Shown: positions 54,518 to 63,838 of the stretch, in pieces | Numbering within the stretch: the stretch's first letter is position 1 | How the letters are laid out: every line of letters starts with the position of its first letter | Origin: Haloarchaeobius amylolyticus | GTDB lineage: Archaea; Halobacteriota; Halobacteria; Halobacteriales; Natrialbaceae | DNA length: 64,000 nucleotides | NCBI RefSeq assembly: GCF_026616195.1 | Contig: NZ_JANHDH010000001.1 | Coordinates: forward strand, 682,001 to 746,000 | Direction of reading: 5' to 3' | Position numbers and translations under genes: made by a program | The notes under the pieces: generated by a model | What the model saw: the letters and a program-made list of their open reading frames with translations, nothing else | Told to the model about the DNA's origin: nothing | Databases searched by the model: none

Positions 54518-55435
54518 TCAGACCTCCTCGATGTCCTGCAGCCCGGTGACCTCGGCGCTGTACTCCCAGAGCCGACGCTGGGCGCCCTCGTCCCTGGCCG
54601 CGGCGGCGGCCCGTCGTGGCTGGCAGTCGTCGAAGTACCGGCCGGTCACGTCGGCGACCTCGGGGGAGGCCGCGAGGTAGACCGGCGTCTCGGCCCCCTC
54701 GCGGACCGACGACACCGGCGAGAACGGGACCGAGGTCAGCACCGACCCGACGAACTGCGCCGGCGCCCGGATGGGCAGGGGGAGGTTGCGCATGAACCCA
54801 GAGGCCGGAATCACCCCCGGATGGAGGCAGTTCGCGGTCACCGCGTCCAGTCGGCGGGCGAGTTCGAACGTGAACATGACGTTCGCCAGTTTCGACCGGG
54901 CGTACGCCGAGAAGGGCGCGTAGCGCTCGACCGACTCGACCGCGTCGAGGTCGAGCGTCCCCGACCGGTGCGCCTCCGAGGAGACCGTCACGACGCGCCC
55001 CGCCGGGGCCGCCCGGAGGGTCGGAATCAGGAGGTTCGTGAGCAGGAACGGCGCGAGGTGGTTCACCGCGAAGGTGTACTCGACGCCGGCCTCGGTGAGC
55101 CGCGGCTCGCGGAAGTAGCCGCCGGCGTTGTTGACCAGCACGTCGAGCCGCCCGGTCGTGGTCTTCACGTCTTCGGCGAGGTCGCGCACGTCGGGGAGGC
55201 TGGCGAAGTCGGCACGGATGAACTCGGCCTCTGCACCGGCCTCGTGTAACGCCTCGACCACCGCGGCCCCCGCCTCCCGGTCCCGGCCGTGGACGAGGAC
55301 CCTGGCGCCGAGGCTCCCGAGCGCGAGTGCGGTCTCTCGCCCGATACCCCCCGTCGACCCGGTCACCAGCACCGTCTTCCCCTGCAGGTCGACGTCCCCG
55401 ACGCCGGCGCCTGCGGCCACCCGGTTCGAAGCCAT
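54518..55435 (-). CDS. Short-chain dehydrogenase/reductase
   Basis: The 305-aa classical SDR has the cofactor motif TGSTGGIGRE, NNAGG, and the catalytic YARSK (Tyr and Lys four residues apart), with Ser in VTVSSEAHRSG. It resembles retinol dehydrogenase/WW-oxidoreductase-like SDRs. The start at 55435 (27 nt inside the longest frame) gives a typical N-terminus. Substrate unknown. Confidence 0.87.
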   Translation of the reverse strand: MASNRVAAGAGVGDVDLQGKTVLVTGSTGGIGRETALALGSLGARVLVHGRDREAGAAVVEALHEAGAEAEFIRADFASLPDVRDLAEDVKTTTGRLDVLVNNAGGYFREPRLTEAGVEYTFAVNHLAPFLLTNLLIPTLRAAPAGRVVTVSSEAHRSGTLDLDAVESVERYAPFSAYARSKLANVMFTFELARRLDAVTANCLHPGVIPASGFMRNLPLPIRAPAQFVGSVLTSVPFSPVSSVREGAETPVYLAASPEVADVTGRYFDDCQPRRAAAAARDEGAQRRLWEYSAEVTGLQDIEEV

Positions 55436-55511
55436 GGGGCCGACTATGCGACTCGGTGACAATACGTCTGTCGCCGCCCGCGGCGGGGCTCGGCCGGTCT
55501 GGAGGGGCCGG

Positions 55512-58169
55512 TCAGCGGTCGGCCCAGTCGACCATCCGGGCGTACACGTCGTCGGTCGCGAGCGTCTCGGTGTCGCCGACGAGGACCAGCGCCCGCTTCG
55601 CCCGGGTCAGCGCGACGTTCATCCGGCGATAGTCCTCGAAGATGGGGCTCTCGAGGTCCCCGGAGGCGACGAACGAGACGACGATGACCTCCTTCGCGGA
55701 GCCCTGGAACCGGTCGACCGTGTCGACCGCGATTCCCGCTGGCACCTGCTTGCCGATCTCGGCGACCTGTGCCCGGAACGGGGCGATGACGCCCACGTCG
55801 TCTGGTTCCAGGCCGGCGTCGAGGTACGCGTCGACGACCTCCCGGACCGTCGCGGCCTCGACCGCGTCGGTGTGGCGGTTCCCGTCGCCCGGCGTGTCGA
55901 CCATGACGACGCCGTCTCGGAGGTGCCCGGGGAGCGCGTCGACCGACACCCCGGACAGGTCGGCGAGCGAGCGACCCGCCACCTCGCCCGTGGCCGGGCG
56001 CAACTGGCCGTCGTAGAACTCCCGCGAGGAGAACGCCTGGATGCGCTGGGACATGCGGTACTGGCGGTCGAGCAGGATGCCAGCGTCGGGATACTCCGTG
56101 ACGAGGCGCTCGAACAGCGACCGGTGCAGGAACTCGTCGTCTGCCCGCACGACGGGCGGGAGCTGCTGGTGGTCGCCGACGAGGACGAACCGCGACGCGA
56201 GGTTCACCGCCGCGAGGGTCCCGGGTTCGGTGAGCTGGCCGGCCTCGTCGACCAGCGCCACGTCGAAGTCCTGCTCGCGCATGACCGTGCCGCCGCAGGT
56301 GGCGGTCGTCGCGGCGACCACCGACGCCGATTCGAGTTCCGCCACGCACTCGTCGGGGTCGCCGGTCTGGTCGAGCCGGAGGTCCAGCATGTCCTCGCGG
56401 ACGCCGGACTCGGTGCCTACGCGACAGATGTCCTCCATCCCCTGGTCGCGCAGTGCTTCGAGCGCGTTGTCGACCGCCCGGTTGGTGAACGCCGAGAGCA
56501 GGACGCGCTCCCCCCGGTCGACCATCGCCCGGATGGCTCGCGCGATGGTGTAGGTCTTCCCGGTGCCCGGCGGGCCGTGGATGAGGGCGCAGTCGCGGGC
56601 CGTGACGGCCTTCCGGACCGCCTCGTCCTGCGCCTCGTTGTTGTCGATGAACACCTCGTCGGTGGTCTCGAACTCCGGCTCCTGGCGGCCGAACAGCACG
56701 TCCTTCCGGCGTTCGTCTCCCTTCAGCAGCGCGTCGTGGACCGCCGTCAACATCCGGCTGATGCCCATCTCGGAGGGGTAGGTGTCGAGCCGGTGGACGT
56801 CGACCGGCTCGTCGGCCGTGAGCAGTATCTCCTCGTCGCCCAACTTCTCGACTCTGGCGAGTTCGGCGTGGCCCCGGATGGGGTCGCCGTCGCTGGCGAG
56901 GACGTAGTCGGCCTCGCGAATCTTCGAGACGGCCGAGGTGGTGCGCTCCGCCCGGAGTTCCCACCGGCCGGCGGGGAGTTCGCGCTTCCCGGCCGGTTCG
57001 AGGTCGACCAGCGCCCGGTCCTCGTCGGCGCGTTCCGCCGCGCTCTGCTTGTACAGTTTGGCGAAGGAGCGGTGGGACTCGCGGCGCTCGGCCTCGATGG
57101 CCCGGTACATCCGGTCGAAGTAGTCACGCTCGTCCTCGGGGATGGCGCGGCCGATCTGCCCGGCCTTCGAGGTCTGGTCCAGCCGCCCCGAGACGACCAT
57201 GCAGGTGTCGCTCTCGAAGCAGCGCTCGCAGTCAGCGTCGGCCTCGTACCCCGTGGGAACCTCGACGCCGTGCTCCAGTGCCGCGAGTTCGTTGCGGGCC
57301 CGGACCACGAACTTGAGCAGGCCACCGCCGATGGAGAAGTCCTTCGCCGGGGAGAAGTCGCCCGTGAACTCGTCGCGGTCGAGCGCTTCGTTCTTCGTGT
57401 AGAGCAGCGTCCCCGTGTCGACCGGGACGCCGCGTTCCTGCAACAGCAGGGCGTAGGCCGCGGCCTGGATCTTGTCGGGGAACCGCGGGTCTGACTTGAG
57501 GTTCTTCCCGGTCTTCAACTCGACCGGCTGCCCCCGCCGGATGGCGTCGGCCCGCCCCTTGATGCCGAACGTCTCGGAGATGAGCAACTGCTCGGAGCGC
57601 CACTCGTCCTCGTCGCTCAGCCGCCCCTGGGCCAGCCAGCCCTCGATGGCGCGGGCGTTCTGTTCGACCTCGCGTTCGACGTCCTCGGCCGACTTCCCGA
57701 GCAGCCCGAGTTCGAGCGCGTTCCCGCGGACCCGGTCCTCGACGGACTCGTCGAGGTCGCGCCCGCGGAGCAGGTCGCCGAACACCTGGTGGACGATGGT
57801 CCCCTTCGTCACCGGGTACGCCAGCGGGACCGGCGAGAGCTTGTTCAGGTAGTACAGCCGCGGGCACTGCACCCACTGGCGGATGTCGGTCACGTTGACG
57901 AGGAAGTCCGGTTCGACGACGACGTAGGAGTCGCCGGTGGTGGAGTACTGGATTTCGCCGCGGTACTCGTCCTGCTCGGGCTCGGTGACGAGCAGTTCCA
58001 TCCCGGGTTCGAGGACCTCGGCGGTCTCGGTCCACCGGCCCCAGAGCGTGACGGTCGTGGGTTCGGCCTCGTGCCGGTCGAGCCCGACCTCCACGAGGTC
58101 GGAGGTCCCGTAACTCGTGTTGACAGTCCGCTCCTCCCCCACGTCCGTGACGACACCTCGCAGAGTCAC
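55512..58169 (-). CDS. Dna2-like nuclease-helicase
   Basis: The 885-aa protein combines an N-terminal OB-like segment, a Cas4/RecB-type nuclease with an iron-sulfur cluster (Cys in QCPRLYYL and in CERCFESDTC; nuclease residues around VELKTGKNLKSD) and a C-terminal superfamily 1 helicase: Walker A GPPGTGKT, Walker B VDEAGQL, VDRFQGSAKE and MNVALTRAK. This is the architecture of eukaryotic/archaeal Dna2, which trims DNA ends and flaps in replication and repair. Confidence 0.88.
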   Translation of the reverse strand: MTLRGVVTDVGEERTVNTSYGTSDLVEVGLDRHEAEPTTVTLWGRWTETAEVLEPGMELLVTEPEQDEYRGEIQYSTTGDSYVVVEPDFLVNVTDIRQWVQCPRLYYLNKLSPVPLAYPVTKGTIVHQVFGDLLRGRDLDESVEDRVRGNALELGLLGKSAEDVEREVEQNARAIEGWLAQGRLSDEDEWRSEQLLISETFGIKGRADAIRRGQPVELKTGKNLKSDPRFPDKIQAAAYALLLQERGVPVDTGTLLYTKNEALDRDEFTGDFSPAKDFSIGGGLLKFVVRARNELAALEHGVEVPTGYEADADCERCFESDTCMVVSGRLDQTSKAGQIGRAIPEDERDYFDRMYRAIEAERRESHRSFAKLYKQSAAERADEDRALVDLEPAGKRELPAGRWELRAERTTSAVSKIREADYVLASDGDPIRGHAELARVEKLGDEEILLTADEPVDVHRLDTYPSEMGISRMLTAVHDALLKGDERRKDVLFGRQEPEFETTDEVFIDNNEAQDEAVRKAVTARDCALIHGPPGTGKTYTIARAIRAMVDRGERVLLSAFTNRAVDNALEALRDQGMEDICRVGTESGVREDMLDLRLDQTGDPDECVAELESASVVAATTATCGGTVMREQDFDVALVDEAGQLTEPGTLAAVNLASRFVLVGDHQQLPPVVRADDEFLHRSLFERLVTEYPDAGILLDRQYRMSQRIQAFSSREFYDGQLRPATGEVAGRSLADLSGVSVDALPGHLRDGVVMVDTPGDGNRHTDAVEAATVREVVDAYLDAGLEPDDVGVIAPFRAQVAEIGKQVPAGIAVDTVDRFQGSAKEVIVVSFVASGDLESPIFEDYRRMNVALTRAKRALVLVGDTETLATDDVYARMVDWADR

Positions 58170-58284
58170 TGTCGGTGTTCCGTCGCGCTCGGCTATAAAC
58201 GCTGGCTCTCTTCGCGGTCGCCGAGGCCCTCAACCGGCCCCCGACAGCGATACGTTCTTTCTTCCGTAGTGAGTACCGGTGGGT

Positions 58285-58836
58285 ATGCGGGTCAGAGACT
58301 GGGACGACATCGTCTCCGACGTGGTCGAGTCGAAGGCAGACCCGGACGACTGGCGTGCGGTCGCCGGCGACCGGGCGAACGGCCTCGGCGAGGACTTCTA
58401 CGTCGGCCACCCGAGCAGTGGCGTCTATCACCTCAAGACCTACGCGAAGAACCCGTTCGAGGTGAAGGGGGTCGGGACCCAGGTCGCGCGCAAGCTCGAC
58501 GACGAGATCGGCTCGTTCTTCCCCGAGCAGGAGGAGGCGAGCCGCTTCGCGGTCCAGTCGCCGCCCGAGGACGAGGACGACGCCGAGGACAAGGCGAAGC
58601 GACTCCAGGCGGTGCTGCAGGCCCACGCCGACGCCCCGACCACGCCGGGGGACCTCTTCGACGACATGATGGACGCGCTGGAGAGTCCCGCGTTCGGGCC
58701 GATGGAGTACGACCAGTACGACCGCCCCGACAGGCTCGACGACCTCTCGACCACGTTCGAGGAGGCCGAGGAGGTCCTGAACGCCGAGCTGGACGACCTC
58801 ATCGAGGACGACGAGGTCGACCGCGGCTTCATGTAG
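58285..58836 (+). CDS. Conserved haloarchaeal protein of unknown function
   Basis: The 183-aa protein starts MRVRDWDDIVSDVV at 58285 (a GTG two codons upstream is possible). A beta-rich N-terminal half includes DFYVGHPSSGVYHLKTYAKNPFEVKGVG; a Glu/Asp-rich helical C-terminal half follows. No named domain known to me. Confidence 0.6.
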   Translation: MRVRDWDDIVSDVVESKADPDDWRAVAGDRANGLGEDFYVGHPSSGVYHLKTYAKNPFEVKGVGTQVARKLDDEIGSFFPEQEEASRFAVQSPPEDEDDAEDKAKRLQAVLQAHADAPTTPGDLFDDMMDALESPAFGPMEYDQYDRPDRLDDLSTTFEEAEEVLNAELDDLIEDDEVDRGFM

Positions 58837-58981
58837 GCAGGCTCCAGCACCCGGCCACTGCTTCTGCGGCTCCGACACTGCTCCGCCAGTCCAGCGTGGT
58901 TCGTCTGGTCGAGACGTCCGATACCCGAACCCGACAGCCGAGTACGCAACCCTGTTTTCGCGGTATTGGAATAACCGCACA

Positions 58982-58990
58982 ATATTAATC
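58982..58990 (+). promoter_or_regulatory. TATA box of the uspA-like gene
   Basis: ATATTAATC at 58982-58990 is centred about 27 nt upstream of the ATG at 59012, consistent with a leaderless mRNA. Confidence 0.55.
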
Positions 58991-59011
58991 GCCGGGGCGT
59001 GTAGTACGAGT

Positions 59012-59869
59012 ATGCGCATCGTATTCGCGACAGACCGTTCGGAGGCGAACGAGGCGGCCATCAGGTCGAGGACGTGCCTGGAGTGCCTGGACAACATCGG
59101 GGTCGACGAGGTCCACCTCGTGACCGTGGTGCCGGACAACGTGTCCAGCGGCCTGCCCGGGATGGACGTGGCGACCGACGCCCGGAAGGCACTCAGGGGA
59201 CAGCGGCAGTTCTTCGAGGACGCCGGGTTCACGGTGGAGACCCACGTCGCCCGCGGGACGCCACATCGGCGCATCAACGGCTTCGCCGACCGGTTGCTGG
59301 CCGACATGATCGTGGTCGGCTCGCGCGGCCAGAGCCCGCTCCAGAACCGGCTCATCGGGAGCACCGCCCGGAACGTGGCCCGGACCGCGGTGAAGCCGCT
59401 CCTCGTCGAGCGCATCGCCCGCGAGGACGGCGACCACGAGGTCGTCAAGGAGCACCTGTTCCAGCACGTGCTCTACCCGACCGACTTCTCCGAGAACGCC
59501 GAGACCGCCTTCGAGTTCATCCCGCGGCTGACCGGCGCGACCCAGCGCGTCGACCTGCTCCACGTCCGGCGGCCGAACCAGCCCGACGAGGAGGGCACCG
59601 AGGCCGAGGCACGGGAGAGGCTCGAATCGATGGCGGCCGAACTCGCGGACCGGATGGGCGTCGAGACCGGCGTCACCGTCCGGACCGGCAACACCGTCGA
59701 GGAGATTCTGGCCGAGGAAGAGCGCGTCGGCGCCACCGTGACCGTCATGGGGTCCCGGGGACAGAGCCGGCTCCGGCGACTCCTGCTCGGGAGCACGTCC
59801 GAGTCCATCGTCGCCCAGGGCAACAACAACGTGTTGCTGGTCCCGCCGGAGTCGGCGACGGGTCGCTGA
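59012..59869 (+). CDS. Universal stress protein, two UspA domains
   Basis: The 285-aa protein has two UspA domains (about residues 1-145 and 148-285). The ATP-binding glycine motif occurs in both (GSRGQSPLQNRLIGSTA and GSRGQSRLRRLLLGST), so both may bind nucleotide. Family members respond to stress in an unspecified way. Confidence 0.86.
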   Translation: MRIVFATDRSEANEAAIRSRTCLECLDNIGVDEVHLVTVVPDNVSSGLPGMDVATDARKALRGQRQFFEDAGFTVETHVARGTPHRRINGFADRLLADMIVVGSRGQSPLQNRLIGSTARNVARTAVKPLLVERIAREDGDHEVVKEHLFQHVLYPTDFSENAETAFEFIPRLTGATQRVDLLHVRRPNQPDEEGTEAEARERLESMAAELADRMGVETGVTVRTGNTVEEILAEEERVGATVTVMGSRGQSRLRRLLLGSTSESIVAQGNNNVLLVPPESATGR

Positions 59870-59952
59870 GGCGGCGACGGCGCGCCGCCGAGCACCCGGC
59901 AACTGTCGGCGGATGGGGTGCTTTCAAGCCACCCCGTCCCCTTCGGACGAAC

Positions 59953-60336
59953 ATGAGCGCCGAGGACACGGTCCGGGACTACTACGAGGCCCTCCGGCGG
60001 GGAGAACCGCTCTACCCCTACTTCCTGGAGGACGAGGCGACCTGGAAGGCCGCCATCAGCACCCAGTACAGCGGCTACGACGCGGTCGCCGAGGCCCTGC
60101 GCAGGCAGACGAAGACGACCGACGAGTGGACCGTCGAGAGCCACGACCTCTCGGTCACCGAACGCGACGACTACGCCGTCTTCCACGACGAGGTCCGCAT
60201 GGCCTGGACCGACACCGAGACGGGCCAGCGCTGGGGCTTCGACTCGCGCTGGAGCGGCACCCTCGAGTGCATCGACGAGGCCGACCAGGAGTGGCAGTTC
60301 GTGAGCATGCACGTCTCCGCCCCGCACGACCTCTGA
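59953..60336 (+). CDS. NTF2-like/SnoaL-family protein
   Basis: The 127-aa protein starts MSAEDTVRDYYEALRRGEP, the usual first helix of NTF2-like folds. FLEDEATWKAAISTQYSGYDAV and HDEVRMAW match the SnoaL_3/DUF4440-like pattern. Likely a small-molecule-binding or enzyme scaffold; substrate unknown. Its TGA lies 1 nt before the next ATG. Confidence 0.72.
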   Translation: MSAEDTVRDYYEALRRGEPLYPYFLEDEATWKAAISTQYSGYDAVAEALRRQTKTTDEWTVESHDLSVTERDDYAVFHDEVRMAWTDTETGQRWGFDSRWSGTLECIDEADQEWQFVSMHVSAPHDL

Positions 60337-60337
60337 C

Positions 60338-60565
60338 ATGGTCGGGCCCTCGATGTCGGATGAAGACCGGCGCATCGGGATGAACAGGCTCCGGTACGGC
60401 TTCATCGCCATGGTCGCCGCCTCCGGTGCGATGGTCGCCCTGCAGGTCGAGGCGACGCTCCTCTACGTCGCCGCCGGCATCGTCGGCGGTGCCGTCGCCG
60501 GCGCGCTGCTGTGGGCGTACCTCGTCTACGCGTTCCGGCAGGGGAGTTCGCGCCGGCGACGATAG
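60338..60565 (+). CDS. Small two-helix membrane protein
   Basis: The 75-aa protein has two hydrophobic helices (about residues 20-38 and 41-62) and a basic C-terminus (RQGSSRRRR). ATG 60338 is directly after the previous stop; ATG 60353 (MSDEDRR) is also possible. Its function is unknown. Confidence 0.6.
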   Translation: MVGPSMSDEDRRIGMNRLRYGFIAMVAASGAMVALQVEATLLYVAAGIVGGAVAGALLWAYLVYAFRQGSSRRRR

Positions 60566-60586
60566 CGGTCGCTCGTCCGTAGCCTG

Positions 60587-60652
60587 GCAGAAAGGCGGAT
60601 TCGAAGCTCGTTCTCAGGGGCAGAAAGGCGGATTCGAAGCTCGTTCTCAGGG
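60587..60652. repeat. 33-bp tandem duplication
   Basis: Two perfect adjacent copies of a 33-bp unit (60587-60619 and 60620-60652), starting GCAGAAAGGCGG and ending GTTCTCAGGG on the + strand. The second copy contains the stop codon and last codon of the minus-strand metalloprotease-like gene; the first therefore duplicates its 3' end. Confidence 0.85.
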
Positions 60653-61612
60653 ATTCACGCGCGCCAGCCACTTGCGGGGCGCGTCGAGTTCCTCGTCGGT
60701 CGGGAGGTTCTCGGGCCCGTCCCAGACGACGCCGGCGGCGGCGATACCGCGCTCTGCCGCGACGTACTCGAAGAAGTCCTTGCCGCGCTCGTACTGCTGG
60801 CGCTTCAGGCCGAGTCCGAGCAGGCGCTTGGCGAGCTTGGTCAGCGGCCCACCACCCTTGCGGCGGGCGTCGACCTTCCGGCGGAGGTCCTCGTACTCGT
60901 CGTCGAACGCGTGGTCCATCAGCAACTCGGCGTAGCCCTCGACGACGGTCATCGCCGCGTTCATCTCGCGGAAGGCCTCGCGGTCGAGGTGGCCGTGCTT
61001 GAGGTCCGCGAGCCCCTCTTCCATGCGGGATTCGAGGTACTCCGAGAGCCACGGGGCGGCCCCGAACTCGGCGGCGTGGGTGACCTCGTGGAAGGCGATC
61101 CAGCGCCGGAAGCGAGGGAAGTCCACGTCCAGTGCGTCTGAGACGCGGACGATGTTCGGGTGCACGAAGTACAGCGCGTGGTCGGCGTCGACCTCCTCGC
61201 CGGCGAGCAGGAGGGGGTCGTACTGCCCGAGGACGTTCCGGGCGAGGAAGCCGAGCATGAACGACATCGTGCCGGTGTTGACGGTGCGGGCGACGCCTGG
61301 GAACATCGACCCCTCCTGTGCTTCGAGGGGTCTGAGGACCCGGCGGAAGGTGCCGATGTTCGCGTCGATCCAGTGATGACGGTGCTGTATCTCGATGGTC
61401 CGCGGGACGTCGAAGTCGATGCCCGCGACCTGTCGAACGCGGTCCCGGGCGTCGCGAACGTCCGTCGCGTACCCGGCTTTCTCGTCCGCGGTGAGGGTCA
61501 CCGAGCCGGGGTCGGTCGCGCCCTTCGCCGCCTCGGCGACCGCGTGCCAGTCGATGACGCCGTCGCCACTGGAGGAAGCGGCGACCGCGCGAACACTACG
61601 AAAGAGACTCAC
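60647..61612 (-). CDS. Zinc-metalloprotease-like protein of the TIGR03624/F420-associated family
   Basis: The 321-aa protein has the zinc motif HEVTHAAEF (HExxH) at about residue 172. A third ligand is probably within the following EYLESRMEEGLAD or a later Glu/His. Such proteins are annotated as zinc-dependent metalloproteases or as associated with coenzyme F420 synthesis; activity is not proven. The start is GTG 61612 (VSLFRSVRAVA); the open frame upstream is read-through. The 3' end is duplicated (60587-60652). Confidence 0.75.
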   Translation of the reverse strand: MSLFRSVRAVAASSSGDGVIDWHAVAEAAKGATDPGSVTLTADEKAGYATDVRDARDRVRQVAGIDFDVPRTIEIQHRHHWIDANIGTFRRVLRPLEAQEGSMFPGVARTVNTGTMSFMLGFLARNVLGQYDPLLLAGEEVDADHALYFVHPNIVRVSDALDVDFPRFRRWIAFHEVTHAAEFGAAPWLSEYLESRMEEGLADLKHGHLDREAFREMNAAMTVVEGYAELLMDHAFDDEYEDLRRKVDARRKGGGPLTKLAKRLLGLGLKRQQYERGKDFFEYVAAERGIAAAGVVWDGPENLPTDEELDAPRKWLARVNP

Positions 61613-61688
61613 GGACCCGAGTTGGGCCCGTGCAGGCAAAACCCTTCTGTCTGTTCTGGGGCCAGAATCGCCGCCGGCCGCCGGTTCC

Positions 61689-62006
61689 TTACTCGTCGGC
61701 CTCCAGGTCGACCATCTCCGGTTCGAACTCCTCGTCGGCGTCGCCCCCGACGAGTTTCCGGACGCCGACGGCGACGAGCACGAGCGCGACGAAGCCGGCG
61801 AGCAGGAGCAGCGGGTTGGGGCCGCCGCTCTCGGCCTCGTCGGCCTCGGCGTCCGATTCGGACCGGGACTCGGCGGCCGCGTCGGCGGCGACCTCGGCGG
61901 TCCCCCCGTCGGTGGCCGCCTCGGCCTCATCGGCGTCGCCGCCGACGACGTTGCTGAAACTGACCTCGTCGTTCAGGTGGATCTCGAGGAGGGTTAACTT
62001 CTCCAT
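61689..62006 (-). CDS. Small single-helix membrane protein
   Basis: The 105-aa protein has a hydrophilic acidic region (about residues 20-62) and one hydrophobic helix (about 64-84), with an acidic tail. The first 20 residues (MEKLTLLEIHLNDEVSFSNV) look folded. Divergent from the M42 peptidase gene. Unknown function. Confidence 0.6.
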   Translation of the reverse strand: MEKLTLLEIHLNDEVSFSNVVGGDADEAEAATDGGTAEVAADAAAESRSESDAEADEAESGGPNPLLLLAGFVALVLVAVGVRKLVGGDADEEFEPEMVDLEADE

Positions 62007-62104
62007 ACCTCTCACTTCTTCGACAATGTCCTTAGTCGTTGTGTTGACTGGCCCGACGGCGCCGCAACCGGGGGGTTGAAACCTCCCCCGTCCAAGGCAC
62101 CGAT

Positions 62105-63169
62105 ATGAACGATTCGCAGTGGGACTTCCTCACGGAACTGCTGGAGACGCCGAGTCCGTCGGGCTACGAGACCCGCGGCCAGCGCGTCTGGGTGGACTAC
62201 GTCGAGGCGTTCGCCGACGAGGTCCGGACCGACGACTACGGGAACGCCATCGCGACCTACGAGGGGAGCGACGACGGGCCGACCATCGCGCTGACCGGCC
62301 ACGCCGACGAGATCGGCTTCATCGTCAACCGTATCGACGACGACGGGTTCCTCCACCTCGGGAGCATCGGCGGGTCGGACCGCACCGTCACGAAGGGCCA
62401 GCACGTCACGGTCCACACCGCCGACGGCCCCGTCTCGGGCGTCATCGCCCAGACGGCCATCCACCTCCGCGACGCCGACGAGGACAAGCTCGACGACATC
62501 TCCGAACAGGCAGTCGACATCGGCGCGGCCGACAGGGAGGAGGCCACCGAGGTCGTCGAGGTCGGCGACCCCATCACGTTCTCCAGCACGGTCGAGGAAC
62601 TCATGGGCACCCGCGTCGCGGCCCGCGGCATGGACAACCGGGTCGGCACGTGGACCGCCGCAGAGGGCCTGCGGCTGGCCGCCGAGGCCGAGGTCGACGC
62701 GACCGTCGTCGCGGTCTCGACCGTCCAGGAGGAGCTGGGCACGCGCGGCGCGAAGATGGTCGGCTTCCAGCTCGACCTCGACGCGGTCCTCGTGGTCGAC
62801 GTGACCCACGTCTCGGACTACCCCGGTGGCCGCCCGGACAAGGCGGGCGACATCGAACTCGGCGCCGGCCCGGTCGTCGGCCGCGGTAGCGCGAACCACC
62901 CCGTGGTCACGCAGGCGGTGCGGAAGGCGGCCGCGGACGCCGACATCGACGTGCAGCTGCAGGCCGCCGGGATGGGGACCGGGACCGACGCCCGCGAGTT
63001 CTTCGTCGCCCGCGGCGGCGTCCCGACGGTCAACATCAGCGTCCCGAACCGCTACATGCACACGCCGGTCGAGGTCATCGACACCGACGACCTGGAGGAG
63101 GTCGCCGAGTTGCTGGCCGCCTTCACCGAGCAGGCGAGCCGGTACGACACGTTCGCGGTCGACGTCTGA
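62105..63169 (+). CDS. M42 family metallopeptidase
   Basis: The 354-aa enzyme is a glutamyl aminopeptidase/TET-type M42 peptidase using two zinc or cobalt ions. Metal-ligand motifs are TGHADEIGF (His, Asp), GMDNRVG (Asp), STVQEELGTRG (Glu pair) and VVDVTHVSDYPG (Asp), with a C-terminal His in RYMHTPVE. Such enzymes form 12-subunit tetrahedra that trim peptides after the proteasome. Confidence 0.93.
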   Translation: MNDSQWDFLTELLETPSPSGYETRGQRVWVDYVEAFADEVRTDDYGNAIATYEGSDDGPTIALTGHADEIGFIVNRIDDDGFLHLGSIGGSDRTVTKGQHVTVHTADGPVSGVIAQTAIHLRDADEDKLDDISEQAVDIGAADREEATEVVEVGDPITFSSTVEELMGTRVAARGMDNRVGTWTAAEGLRLAAEAEVDATVVAVSTVQEELGTRGAKMVGFQLDLDAVLVVDVTHVSDYPGGRPDKAGDIELGAGPVVGRGSANHPVVTQAVRKAAADADIDVQLQAAGMGTGTDAREFFVARGGVPTVNISVPNRYMHTPVEVIDTDDLEEVAELLAAFTEQASRYDTFAVDV

Positions 63170-63213
63170 CCCGCCCCACCGGTGGGATTCCACGGTCGAA
63201 CTAACTCGGTACG

Positions 63214-63219
63214 TTTAAG
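63214..63219 (+). promoter_or_regulatory. TATA box of lsm-rpl37e
   Basis: TTTAAG (63214-63219) within ACGTTTAAGC is centred 28 nt before the ATG at 63244. This is a strong leaderless promoter for the LSm-L37e operon. Confidence 0.6.
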
Positions 63220-63243
63220 CACGCGACGCTAAGCTTTCGAGGT

Positions 63244-63438
63244 ATGAGCGAATCGAGTGGCCGACCGCTCGACGTACTCGAGGCGGCAGTCGGCGAGGAC
63301 GTCACGGTCAAACTCAAGGACGGCGAGTCGTACGAGGGCGAACTCACTGGCTACGACCAGCACATGAACCTCGTGCTCGAACAGGACGACAACACAACCA
63401 TTATACGCGGCGATAACGTCGTCTCGATAAGCCCATGA
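63244..63438 (+). CDS. lsm: LSm/Sm-like RNA-binding protein
   Basis: The 64-aa protein has the Sm1 motif ([23 protein letters not shown]) and Sm2 ([12 protein letters not shown]; the IRG triplet is diagnostic). Archaeal LSm proteins form heptameric rings that bind U-rich RNA. The ATGA overlap with rpl37e is widely conserved in archaea. Confidence 0.95.
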   Translation: MSESSGRPLDVLEAAVGEDVTVKLKDGESYEGELTGYDQHMNLVLEQDDNTTIIRGDNVVSISP

Positions 63439-63608
63439 CTGGCGCAGGAACACCCTCCCAGGGGAAGAAGAACACCACCACACACGTCAAGTGCCGACGC
63501 TGTGGTGAGAAGTCGTACCACTCGAAGAAGAAGGTCTGCTCGGCGTGCGGATTCGGCAAGTCCGCCAAGCGTCGCGAGTACGCCTGGCAGTCGAAGGCCG
63601 GCGAGTAG
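63435..63608 (+). CDS. rpl37e: 50S ribosomal protein L37e
   Basis: The 57-aa basic zinc protein has CRRCG and CSACG knuckles (two CxxC). It is a ribosomal large-subunit protein of archaea and eukaryotes. It overlaps lsm by 4 bp (ATGA). Confidence 0.95.
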   Translation: MTGAGTPSQGKKNTTTHVKCRRCGEKSYHSKKKVCSACGFGKSAKRREYAWQSKAGE

Positions 63609-63838
63609 ATTCTCTGATTTCTGTCTTCGCGTAGCGCCTCCCGAGCGACAGCCTTCTCCAGTGCGTCGTCGAGTCGGAGTCACCTCCCTGTCCCGCCGAG
63701 AGCCGCTGCCACGTGTGTCCCGCTGCCTGCCGGCCGTGCAGCCATAAATGTGCAAGTATGTGTATATCTCTGGGGTCGAGAGCCGGTAGTAGGGCACAAC
63801 CACGGGGATTTTTACCGTCGGGCACCTGAGCCTCGACC
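63609..63838 (+). promoter_or_regulatory. Intergenic region with the purF promoter
   Basis: A TTTTTACC at 63809-63816 is centred about 27 nt before the purF ATG. Further up, an AT-rich patch at about 63744-63768 (CATAAATGTGCAAGTATGTGTATATC) could be another promoter. I see no gene in these 230 bases. Confidence 0.5.

Noticed and set aside
60587-60652. tRNA-like TTCGAATC in the 33-bp repeat
   Set aside because: The surrounding bases do not form the 5-bp T-stem or a cloverleaf.
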